Shown: one piece after another, positions 1 through 5,092 of the stretch
How positions within the stretch are numbered: the stretch's first letter is position 1
Layout of the letters: each line of letters starts with the position of its first letter
Assembly: GCA_030652715.1 (NCBI GenBank)
Contig: JAUSQB010000186.1
Location: 1-5,092 of the forward strand
Direction of reading: 5' to 3'
From: Rugosibacter sp.
Lineage (GTDB): Bacteria; Pseudomonadota; Gammaproteobacteria; Burkholderiales; Rhodocyclaceae
DNA length: 5,092 nt
Position numbers and translations under genes: made by a program
Notes under the pieces: model-generated
The model's input: only the letters and a program-made list of their open reading frames with translations
Told to the model about the DNA's origin: nothing
The model's database searches: none

Positions 1-925
1 AGGCCGCCGTCTCTTCCAGCGAGCTGGCCTGCCCTTCGGTGCGGGTGGATAGCTCCTGGTTGCCCGCAGCAATCTGGCTGGAGGTGGTGGCGATGGTATC
101 GGTGCCAGCACGGACTTCGCTGACGATACCGACCAGGCTGGCGTTCATGTTTTTCAGGGCAAGCAGTAACTGACCAGTCTCATCCTGACTATCAATTTCT
201 ATGTGCGCTGTCAGATCGCCGCTCGCTACGGTTTCCGCTACTTTCACGGCTCGACTCAGCGGACGCGTGACACTGCGCGTGATGAACAAGGCAACCCCGG
301 CGCCGAACACGATGGCAAAACCGGTCAGTGCGAATATCAACCTGCGTGCTCGTACATAGGCTTGTTCTGCATCCGCGACCACCTGTTCGTTCAGCTTGGT
401 TTGGAGGGTAATCATGGTGGAGATGGTCTCCATCAACTCTTTCTGGGCAGGACGGAGATCATTGATCAATACTGTAATCGCTTCTTCAGGCTGGTTATTA
501 AGCCCCAGTTCTATCACTCTATCCATGATCGGTGTGGCAACGGCATCATTGATGCGGAGCTTGACCATGATTGCTTTTTCTTCTTCCGTAGTACCTGGCA
601 GGCTGGCAAACATCTCATTGAGTTTTTCTTCGGCTTCGGTATAGATCGTCGTCTGCTCGTCGATGTGCAGCATTTCCGCGCGCATATCGTCTTCTTTTGT
701 CATCAACGCCAGATTGCGCGAGGCGATTGCTCGGGCAGCAATGGTCTCGCGCAAGGTGACCGCCAGCTGCGACTGGACATTGTTGATCTTGGTGATGTCT
801 TCCAGATGAGCATAGATCAGTGTCATGCGGCTGATGCCGAGCGCCATAATGACTACCAGTAGTGCCAGCGTGATGGTGAAACTGATACCCAGACGGGTGC
901 CGATCTTCAAGTTGCCGATTTTCAT
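1..925 (-). CDS. Methyl-accepting chemotaxis protein, N-terminal 308 residues (3' end beyond window)
   Basis: This is an inner-membrane chemoreceptor that would signal through CheW and CheA to the flagellar motor or another output. I read it by translating the minus strand from the ATG at 925 (MKIGNLKIGTRLG...). The frame stays open for 308 codons to the left edge, so the gene is cut by the window and not visibly broken. The first membrane helix covers about residues 13-32. A periplasmic, mostly helical region at about 35-190 resembles a four-helix-bundle (4HB_MCP) sensor. The second membrane helix is about 195-216, followed by a HAMP domain at about 217-270 (RSVTRPLSRAV, GDLTAHI, DETGQLLLAL). 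The last visible residues, ELSTRTEGQASSLEETAA, are the typical start of the first methylation helix. A Shine-Dalgarno AAGG (936-939) lies 10 nt before the ATG. A broken cheW lies 55 bp upstream on the same strand. The ligand cannot be told from the sequence. Confidence 0.95.
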   Translation of the reverse strand, partial: MKIGNLKIGTRLGISFTITLALLVVIMALGISRMTLIYAHLEDITKINNVQSQLAVTLRETIAARAIASRNLALMTKEDDMRAEMLHIDEQTTIYTEAEEKLNEMFASLPGTTEEEKAIMVKLRINDAVATPIMDRVIELGLNNQPEEAITVLINDLRPAQKELMETISTMITLQTKLNEQVVADAEQAYVRARRLIFALTGFAIVFGAGVALFITRSVTRPLSRAVKVAETVASGDLTAHIEIDSQDETGQLLLALKNMNASLVGIVSEVRAGTDTIATTSSQIAAGNQELSTRTEGQASSLEETAA

Positions 926-980
926 TTTTTTGTGTCCTTGAGAAATATTTATGCGGTGAATGCAATGATTCGATGGGTTT

Positions 981-1204
981 TTATGCTGCCAGTTGTGCGG
1001 CCAATCCGACGTCCGTGCTGGACATCAGCCTGTCGATATCCGCCAGAATCAGCATGTGTTCATCGCTTGAGTTTGATGCGTTCCGGCATATTGGCGATGT
1101 GAGTCACTGCGTCGTAGCTGCGCAGCGTCTGCACGGAAGATGTGCCGGGAGGCGTCAATGTAGGTGCGCCTGAGGTGTGCTGAGGTGTGGTTGGTTGCTG
1201 TCAT
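981..1204 (-). pseudogene. cheW: cheW remnant: frameshifted and internally deleted chemotaxis coupling protein gene
   Basis: CheW links chemoreceptors to the kinase CheA. Here three CheW-like pieces lie in order on the minus strand, each in a different frame. Piece 1 begins at the ATG at 1204 (MTATNHTS), with a good Shine-Dalgarno AAAGGGGA at 1209-1216. Piece 2, ending at a TGA at 1062-1060, reads SSVQTLRSYDAVTHIANMPERIK. It matches the CheW segment usually written VQEIRxYDxVTRIANxPxFIKGV. Piece 3, ending at a TAA at 983-981, reads SSDEHMLILADIDRLMSS followed by TDVGLAAQLAA, which is a CheW C-terminus (family pattern MLILVDIEKLxxSEEM). A 10-bp tandem duplication (1170-1189) accounts for the shift between pieces 1 and 2. 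Compared with a roughly 165-residue CheW, about 20 residues before piece 2 and about 80 between pieces 2 and 3, including the central INLRGxIVPIVDLR region, are missing. No functional CheW can be made. Family matches are from memory, not from a search. Confidence 0.82.
1170..1189. repeat. 10-bp perfect tandem duplication inside the cheW remnant
   Basis: The plus strand reads CTGAGGTGTG twice in direct succession (1170-1179 and 1180-1189). Deleting one copy joins the minus-strand reading frame that begins at ATG 1204 to the frame encoding SSVQTLRSYDAV. This gives an uninterrupted MTATNHTSGAPTLTPPGTSS lead-in, typical of the variable start of CheW proteins. A 10-bp insertion is not a multiple of three, so the duplication is the likely direct cause of this frameshift. 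Confidence 0.9.
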
Positions 1205-1228
1205 GCGGTCCCCTTTATTTTTAGTGAT

Positions 1229-1240
1229 GGTTGTACAACC
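1229..1240. promoter_or_regulatory. 12-bp perfect palindrome upstream of cheW remnant (possible operator)
   Basis: GGTTGTACAACC is a perfect inverted repeat without spacer. It lies about 25 bp upstream of the cheW start codon at 1204, just before the Shine-Dalgarno site. A dimeric regulator could bind here and control the former cheW-mcp transcript. No regulator family is recognised from the motif. A 12-bp palindrome can also arise by chance, so the function is inference only. Confidence 0.3.
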
Positions 1241-1344
1241 CTTCTGCGCTACGTGCCATGCATTTTGTGCTGCGGTCTGAAAGCCATGCCGACCAACAGA
1301 TGACGCCTACTGGTTCATTGAGTTGAGCGGCTGATACGGGATTA

Positions 1345-1370
1345 AAGATGTGCACACAAGATGTGCACAC
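1345..1370. repeat. 13-bp perfect tandem repeat carrying the palindrome TGTGCACA; possible hairpin
   Basis: AAGATGTGCACAC occurs twice without a gap (1345-1357 and 1358-1370). Each copy contains the 8-bp palindrome TGTGCACA (1349-1356 and 1362-1369). The two palindromes can therefore also pair with each other, forming an 8-bp stem with a 5-nt loop. In the minus-strand direction this stem is followed by TCTTTAAT, a weak T-rich tail, about 165 bp past the reductase stop. It could be a poor intrinsic terminator, a paired binding site for a dimeric protein, or just a replication-slippage product. The repeat itself is certain but its role is not. Confidence 0.85.
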
Positions 1371-1533
1371 AAAACCCCGTCATCATAAAGGATAAAAGGG
1401 TTGCCCGATGCTAACGGATCAGGTGGTGATGGCGGTTGATTTGACGCGAACTGCTGTATGGAGAGCAGAGTGGTATGAGCGCGTATGCCAGAATCGCAGA
1501 AAGTCATGCAGGGCACGGTAGTGTTAACAGTGC

Positions 1534-2568
1534 TCAAATAGAGAAACTGAATGCGTCAGCGAAAAACTCTTCGGCTGGCAAGCCTTGGGCGGTGAAATCC
1601 TTCAGGGCGTTTTCCGTTAATGCTGGTGCGCCGCAGACATATATCTGAAATGGGGAGAGATCAGGGTGATCCTGCAAAACTGCATGGTGTACCTGGCCAG
1701 TGCGTCCGTGCCAGGCGTCTGTTGCATCGGGTTCCGAGAGTACCGGCACATAACGAATATGCGGATATTCTGTTGCCCATTGCATCGGCAGCGCGTCAAA
1801 ATACAGGCCGCTGCGCTTGCGCGCGCCCCAGTAAAGAGTGATAGGGCGCCGAATGCCTTGATGAAGTGCTTGTTCAATCATGCTTTTTATCGGCGCAAAG
1901 CCGGTTCCGCCAGCCACGAAGATAATCGGCTTATCGGCATCGCGCAGGAGGAATGTGCCTAATGGGCCGCGCAGGCGCAGAATATCTTTTTCCTTCATGT
2001 GGGTGAATACATGAGATGTAAATTCACCGCCAACCACATGCCGGATATGCAGTTCGAGCAGCCCTGCGGCATGCGGTGCATTGGCAATGGAGAAGGCGCG
2101 TGTTTTGCCGTTTTTAAGCAAGAACTCAATATATTGTCCAGCAAGAAATTGCAGGCGCTCATTCACTGGCAGCTTTAACGACAGCATGATCACATCCTCG
2201 GCAACCCGTACGATTTTTTCTACCCGACACGGCAGAGTTTTTACCGGGATGTCATTTGTGCCACTTACTTCGCGGCATTCCAGCACAACGTCAGACAACG
2301 GTTTAGCGCAGCAAAACAGCGCGTAGCCTGCGGCGCGGTCTGCTAGCGACAAGGCGCCAGGCTGGATGTTGCCATGATCGACAAGCCCTTCCAGAACCTT
2401 GCCTTTGCATGATCCGCAGGCACCATTGCGGCAGCCATAGGGCAGAACAAAACCTGCATCCAGAGCGGCTTGCAGCAGGCTGTCTTCACCCTGTGTCAAA
2501 AAACTGCGTGCGCTGGGTGACAGTGTGATGCGTAGAGGTTGAGTAGATGCGGGTTGAGCAGGGGCCAT
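1534..2568 (-). CDS. Ferredoxin-domain FAD/NAD(P) oxidoreductase, CDP-6-deoxy-delta-3,4-glucoseen reductase-like
   Basis: This is a cytoplasmic electron-transfer flavoprotein of 344 residues that would pass electrons from NAD(P)H through FAD to a 2Fe-2S centre and on to an unknown partner. The plant-type 2Fe-2S domain covers about residues 10-100, with ligands Cys46, Cys51, Cys54 (CRNGACGSC) and Cys86. The FAD domain is about 110-205, with the RxFS flavin motif at 157-160. The NAD(P) domain is about 213-340, with VAGGTGFAPIKSM from 218 and the YVCGAP motif at 310-315. Order and length fit the AscD/RfbI-type reductases, but the usual sugar-dehydratase partner is not in the window, so a role in deoxysugar synthesis is unproven. 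I chose the ATG at 2568 because the protein then begins MAPAQPASTQPLRITL, close to the domain edge. A longer frame to 2682 would add 38 residues without domain character and run far into the divergent SDR gene. The Shine-Dalgarno before 2568 is weak. Confidence 0.9.
   Translation of the reverse strand: MAPAQPASTQPLRITLSPSARSFLTQGEDSLLQAALDAGFVLPYGCRNGACGSCKGKVLEGLVDHGNIQPGALSLADRAAGYALFCCAKPLSDVVLECREVSGTNDIPVKTLPCRVEKIVRVAEDVIMLSLKLPVNERLQFLAGQYIEFLLKNGKTRAFSIANAPHAAGLLELHIRHVVGGEFTSHVFTHMKEKDILRLRGPLGTFLLRDADKPIIFVAGGTGFAPIKSMIEQALHQGIRRPITLYWGARKRSGLYFDALPMQWATEYPHIRYVPVLSEPDATDAWHGRTGQVHHAVLQDHPDLSPFQIYVCGAPALTENALKDFTAQGLPAEEFFADAFSFSI
2534..2538 (+). promoter_or_regulatory. Shine-Dalgarno AGAGG supporting the SDR start at 2547
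   Basis: AGAGG lies 8 nt before the ATG at 2547, a good spacing. The alternative in-frame GTG at 2583 has only AGGGG at 2560-2564, 18 nt away, which is too far for a normal site. This favours the upstream start, although the conserved protein begins only after the GTG. Confidence 0.45.
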
Positions 2569-3455
2569 GCGATAATTGTCCAGTGAAAAAAAAGCGGTCT
2601 CGAAGAATATTGATTGTGGGTTGCGGTGACGTCGTGCGACGTATTCTCCCGCAATTGCTGCAACGCTGGCAGGTGTTGGCACTGGTGCGTGTGCGCGATC
2701 CTCGGCTAGCTGCTCTGGGGGTGCGGCAGCTTAAAGGGGACCTTGATCAGCCTGAAACGCTGCGCCGCTTGGCCGGCGTGGCGGATGCCGTGATTCACAG
2801 TGCGCCACCACCTGCTACAGGCGTGACAGATATGCGGACGAAGCACTTGCTTGGTGTGTTGCGACGAGGAAAAAGTTTACCACGCCGCTTGGTGTATATC
2901 AGTACTAGCGGCGTGTATGGGGATTGTCAGGGCGCGATTGTGCGTGAATCCCGCGCTTTGATACCAAAGTCGGCGCGGGCAATACGGCGGGTGGATGCTG
3001 AAACGCAGTTGCGGGCTTTCGCTTGCCGCACCAGCATCCTGCGCGCGCCAGGTATTTACGCCGCCGACCGATTGCCGTTGGAACGTTTGCGCCGGGGCTT
3101 GCCGCTCTTTTTGCCACAGCAAGATAGTTACACCAATCACGTTCATGCAGCCGATCTGGGGCGTGCCTGCCTTGCTGCTTTGAATAGGGGACGTTCGAAC
3201 CGCACCTATAACGTTAGCGATGACTCGGCACTGTTGATGGGCGAATGGTTTGATCTGCTGGCGGATAGTTTCGCTCTGCCGCGTGCGCCGCGCTTGCCGC
3301 GCAAGGCAGTACAGCAAAGCGTCTCGCCGCTGCAGTGGTCGTTCATGTGCGAATCTCGGCAGCTTGACAATACGCGCATGAAGCGTGAGCTAGGCCTGCA
3401 TCTGCGTTACCCAACTGTTATTACCGGTATTAAGGAGGCATCATGCTCTGGATAA
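2547..3455 (+). CDS. Atypical SDR / NAD-dependent epimerase-dehydratase family protein
   Basis: This is a Rossmann-fold NAD(P)-binding protein of the extended or atypical SDR superfamily (COG0451-like). Its substrate is unknown. From the ATG at 2547 it has 302 residues. The nucleotide-binding strand and loop are RRILIVGCGDVVRR (about 19-32), where the glycine pattern is G25-C-G27 and the third glycine is missing. Further marks are GDLDQPETLRRL (64-75), the inner-strand AVIHSAPPP (81-89), VYISTSGVYGD (116-126), and RAPGIYAADRLPLERLR (166-182). The usual YxxxK catalytic pair is not evident after Tyr124, so it may bind a cofactor without classical SDR catalysis. The start is uncertain: GTG at 2583 gives 290 residues beginning directly at the Rossmann fold and removes an odd CDNC-containing lead. 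The gene lies head-to-head with the reductase and overlaps hemJ by 13 bp, suggesting co-translation with hemJ. Confidence 0.87.
   Translation: MRVEQGPCDNCPVKKKRSRRILIVGCGDVVRRILPQLLQRWQVLALVRVRDPRLAALGVRQLKGDLDQPETLRRLAGVADAVIHSAPPPATGVTDMRTKHLLGVLRRGKSLPRRLVYISTSGVYGDCQGAIVRESRALIPKSARAIRRVDAETQLRAFACRTSILRAPGIYAADRLPLERLRRGLPLFLPQQDSYTNHVHAADLGRACLAALNRGRSNRTYNVSDDSALLMGEWFDLLADSFALPRAPRLPRKAVQQSVSPLQWSFMCESRQLDNTRMKRELGLHLRYPTVITGIKEASCSG
2571..2576 (+). promoter_or_regulatory. Possible -10 element (GATAAT) just upstream of the alternative GTG start
   Basis: GATAAT resembles a sigma-70 -10 box and ends 6 nt before the GTG at 2583. Transcription from it would begin at or near that GTG, giving a leaderless message. 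No -35 box at 16-18 bp spacing is visible, so this is weak. Confidence 0.15.
3432..3438 (+). promoter_or_regulatory. Strong Shine-Dalgarno AAGGAGG for hemJ, within the SDR 3' end
   Basis: AAGGAGG lies 4 nt before the hemJ ATG at 3443 and inside the last codons of the SDR gene. It fixes the hemJ start and makes translation of hemJ likely even where coupling from the SDR gene is weak. Confidence 0.85.
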
Positions 3456-3862
3456 AAACTTTTCATATCGTTTTCGTCGTCAGCTGGTTTGCCGGTCTGT
3501 TTTATCTGCCGCGCATTTTTGTCAATCTTGCGCTGGCGCCTGCCGATAGCACGGCCGAACGCGAGCGCTTATTGTTAATGGCAAAAAAACTTTATCGCTT
3601 TGTTACCCCAATTGCCGCGCTGGCGATTGGTTCTGGTTTCTGGTTATGGTTCGGCTTTGGCTTTTCCGGAGGCTGGTTGCACGTCAAAACTACGCTAGTG
3701 GCAGGGCTTGTTGTTTATCATTTCTGGTGCGGTCGGCTACTGGCGCAATTGTCGCGCGGCGCATCACCGTATAGTCATGTTTGGTTTCGTTGGTTTAACG
3801 AAATCCCCGTGCTGGCATTGATTGCTATTTGTATATTAGTTGTCGTTAAGCCCTCTTTTTGA
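3443..3862 (+). CDS. hemJ: Protoporphyrinogen IX oxidase HemJ (CopD/HemJ family membrane protein)
   Basis: HemJ oxidises protoporphyrinogen IX to protoporphyrin IX, the next-to-last step of haem synthesis, in the inner membrane. It replaces HemG or HemY in many bacteria. The 139-residue length is typical. Four hydrophobic helices are seen at about 3-22, 53-72, 80-98 and 121-137. Family marks are KTFHIVFVVSWFAGLFYLPRIFV at the N-terminus with His8, the WLHVKTTLV segment with His80 and Lys82, Tyr92-His93, and the C-terminal RWFNEIPVLAL leading to VVVKPSF. The N-terminal histidine is a proposed haem ligand in characterised members. The start is set by the AAGGAGG site. The gene overlaps the end of the SDR gene by 13 bp and is followed after 15 bp by rlmL. 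It is annotated as CopD-like in some genomes, but size and motifs favour HemJ over a copper-transport protein. Confidence 0.9.
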   Translation: MLWIKTFHIVFVVSWFAGLFYLPRIFVNLALAPADSTAERERLLLMAKKLYRFVTPIAALAIGSGFWLWFGFGFSGGWLHVKTTLVAGLVVYHFWCGRLLAQLSRGASPYSHVWFRWFNEIPVLALIAICILVVVKPSF

Positions 3863-3877
3863 AAGCAGTTAATTTTG

Positions 3878-5059
3878 ATGAACAATTATTTTGCAACTTG
3901 CCCGCGCGGCCTGGAAGAATTATTGGCGGAAGATTTAATCGCCTGTGGCGGAAAAGAAGTGCGCACTGTCGCAGGTGGCGTTGCGGCCAGCGGCAGTGTG
4001 GAGTTTGCCTATCGCGTGAATCTCGAATCGCGCATCGCCACGCGCTTGCTGCACCGTATCGCCAGCGCCGACTATTCCAGCGAAGCAGATATTTACAAGC
4101 TGGCGTATGACACGAACTGGCCTCAGCGGTTCTCAGTCGATCGTTCGATTCGGGTATACGTCACGGCCATTCGCTCGCCGCTGAAAAGTCTGGAATTCAT
4201 CACGCTGAAAGTAAAAGACGCCGTGTGCGACCGTTTTCGCGCCGAGACGACTCGCCGTCCCAGCGTCAATACCAAAAATCCCGAAGTGCGCATTCATCTG
4301 TTTTTGACGGATAGAACGGCGACGATCTATCTCGACACGTCTGGCGAACCGCTTTATCTGCGCGGCCACAAGCTGGCCAAAGTGGGCGCACCGCTGAAAG
4401 AAAATCTTGCGGCGGGCATACTGCGTTTATCCGGCTGGCAACCCGGCACGCCCTTGCTGGATCCGATGTGCGGTAGCGGCACGTTTTTGCTGGAAGCTGC
4501 GCAAATGGCGCTGGATGATGCGCCGGGATTGTCCCGCGAACCCGGTGGGTTTGGTTTTGAACATCATAAAACATTTGATGCCGGACTCTGGCGCAGCTTG
4601 CAGCGCCAGGCGGCAGAACGGCGGTGCATGGCAGAGGGCAGGCTGGCAATTTTTGGCAGCGATCAAGATGCGGATGCCGTGAGCCGCACGCGGCAAAATC
4701 TGGCACACGCGGGCCTGGAGGGTCTCGTAGTGCTGGAAAAATCCGACTTGTTACAACGTGCGGCACCTGCTGGGAATGGCGTGCTGGTGGCTAATCCACC
4801 CTACGGCGAGCGACTTGGCAGTGCAGCAGATCTGGCTGCGTTTTATCCTTTACTGGGGAATGCTTTAAAGCAGCGTTTTGCAGGCTGGCATTGCTGGTTT
4901 CTTTCTGCCGATACACAGTTGCCCAAGCTGATTCGCTTGCAGACTTCACGCAAAATTCCCTTGTATAACGGCGCGTTGGAATGTCGGCTCTATGGATTTG
5001 ATATGGTTGCTGGCAGCGCTCGACGAAACGTATTTGCACAAGATAAAAAAGACAGTTAA
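3878..5059 (+). CDS. rlmL: 23S rRNA guanine-N2 methyltransferase RlmL-type, THUMP domain, unfused
   Basis: This is a SAM-dependent RNA methyltransferase, expected by family to make N2-methylguanine at 23S rRNA position 2445. The protein has 393 residues from the ATG at 3878. A ferredoxin-like N-terminal segment (MNNYFATCPRGLEELLAEDL) is followed by a THUMP RNA-binding domain at about 45-153. The class I methyltransferase domain runs from about 165, with the SAM loop LLDPMCGSGTFLLEAA (193-208), an acidic GSDQDADAV (260-268) and the catalytic NPPY (306-309). It equals only the N-terminal half of the roughly 700-residue enterobacterial RlmL, with no fused RlmK (m7G2069) module, as is usual for short RlmL/YpsC-type proteins. 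A TTG at 3875 is possible but ATG is preferred. The Shine-Dalgarno is poor (GAAAG at 3861-3865), which suggests coupling to hemJ just upstream. Confidence 0.9.
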   Translation: MNNYFATCPRGLEELLAEDLIACGGKEVRTVAGGVAASGSVEFAYRVNLESRIATRLLHRIASADYSSEADIYKLAYDTNWPQRFSVDRSIRVYVTAIRSPLKSLEFITLKVKDAVCDRFRAETTRRPSVNTKNPEVRIHLFLTDRTATIYLDTSGEPLYLRGHKLAKVGAPLKENLAAGILRLSGWQPGTPLLDPMCGSGTFLLEAAQMALDDAPGLSREPGGFGFEHHKTFDAGLWRSLQRQAAERRCMAEGRLAIFGSDQDADAVSRTRQNLAHAGLEGLVVLEKSDLLQRAAPAGNGVLVANPPYGERLGSAADLAAFYPLLGNALKQRFAGWHCWFLSADTQLPKLIRLQTSRKIPLYNGALECRLYGFDMVAGSARRNVFAQDKKDS

Positions 5060-5073
5060 GAAGAGAAAAACGG

Positions 5074-5092
5074 ATGATCAAAGGCATTAATT
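5074..5092 (+). CDS. Possible start of the next gene, cut by the window edge
   Basis: ATG at 5074 begins MIKGIN and runs off the window. It follows the rlmL stop by 14 bp, and purine-rich AAGAAGAGA (5059-5067) upstream could serve as a Shine-Dalgarno. Spacing and strand fit a further member of the plus-strand operon. Six codons are too few to name it. Confidence 0.4.

Larger units (their letters stand above)
1205..1533. other. Gene-free stretch between the reductase gene and the cheW remnant
   Basis: I find no convincing gene in this stretch of about 330 bp. It holds the cheW Shine-Dalgarno site, the 12-bp palindrome at 1229-1240 and the 13-bp tandem repeat at 1345-1370. Two short open frames exist but resemble no family I know. 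One is a minus-strand frame from a TTG at 1537 (76 codons) that overlaps the reductase stop codon. The other is a plus-strand frame of 44 codons from an ATG at 1408, running antisense into the reductase 3' end. No clear sigma-70, sigma-28 or sigma-54 promoter was found for the minus-strand cheW-mcp unit. The stretch may hold further decayed sequence, given the eroded cheW next to it. Confidence 0.55.

Noticed and set aside
203..862. Plus-strand open frame of 219 codons over the chemoreceptor
   Set aside because: It lies antisense to the mcp coding region, whose minus-strand frame gives a full membrane helix, 4HB, HAMP and methylation-helix order. The antisense protein has no recognisable domain.
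973..1173. Plus-strand open frame of 66 codons
   Set aside because: It runs antisense over the cheW remnant, which gives clear CheW segments on the minus strand. The plus-strand product resembles nothing.
1243..1262. Minus-strand TGGCACG, resembling a sigma-54 -24 element upstream of cheW
   Set aside because: The matching GC of the -12 element does not fall at the required spacing: GG-N10 is followed by AG rather than GC.
1374..1403. Possible terminator stem AACCC ... GGGTT
   Set aside because: Only five pairs with a loop of about 20 nt and no T-tract, so it would not be a credible intrinsic terminator.
1931..1938. Minus-strand GCCGATAA, resembling a sigma-28 flagellar -10 element
   Set aside because: It lies deep inside the reductase coding region (DADKPIIF codons), about 700 bp from the cheW remnant, and is explained by codon content.
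2568..2582. CxxC (PCDNCP) in the SDR N-terminal lead as a possible metal site
   Set aside because: It is encoded upstream of the alternative GTG start, in sequence shared with the opposite gene's 5' end, so it may not be translated. A single CxxC is not enough evidence.
2569..2682. Longer start for the reductase at 2682
   Set aside because: The extra 38 residues have no ferredoxin-domain character and would overlap the divergent SDR gene by over 100 bp. The 344-residue form from 2568 matches the family length.
3875..3877. TTG as the rlmL start codon
   Set aside because: An ATG follows immediately at 3878 and the protein differs by only one residue, so ATG is the simpler choice.
1..5092. CRISPR array, tRNA or rRNA gene, insertion sequence, or defence system
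   Set aside because: No regularly spaced repeats, no cloverleaf or rRNA-like sequence, and no transposase or terminal inverted repeats were seen on either strand.

Overview
The window looks like ordinary chromosomal DNA of a Gram-negative proteobacterium, most likely a betaproteobacterium. That reading rests on inference: moderate GC content, a HemJ-type protoporphyrinogen oxidase, a short unfused RlmL, and a ferredoxin-domain reductase lying head-to-head with an atypical SDR protein. No search could be run to place it further.

Layout. The minus strand carries, in transcription order, a 344-residue 2Fe-2S/FAD/NAD(P) reductase (2568 to 1534), a gene-free stretch of about 330 bp, a broken cheW remnant (1204 to 981), and the first 308 codons of a methyl-accepting chemotaxis protein (925 to the left edge). 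The plus strand carries a compact, probably co-transcribed set: an atypical SDR/NAD-dependent epimerase-like protein (2547 to 3455), hemJ (3443 to 3862, overlapping the SDR gene by 13 bp), rlmL (3878 to 5059, 15 bp after hemJ), and the first few codons of a possible further gene from 5074. The reductase and SDR genes are divergent, and their 5' ends overlap by about 22 bp if both preferred starts are right.

How the genes relate. The chemoreceptor and the cheW remnant look like a former cheW-mcp pair. The receptor is intact as far as it is visible, while the coupling-protein gene is reduced to three recognisable CheW segments in three reading frames. The plus-strand set joins haem synthesis (HemJ), 23S rRNA modification (RlmL) and a redox enzyme of unknown substrate. 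This looks like a housekeeping operon rather than a single pathway.

Most informative observations. First, the cheW remnant was not marked by any long ORF. Its first frameshift is exactly explained by a 10-bp tandem duplication (1170-1189), because removing one copy restores the frame. Second, a 13-bp tandem duplication containing an 8-bp palindrome sits in the gene-free stretch (1345-1370). Third, the divergent reductase and SDR genes have overlapping 5' ends and an uncertain SDR start. I found no evidence for a novel defence, mobile or CRISPR-type system.
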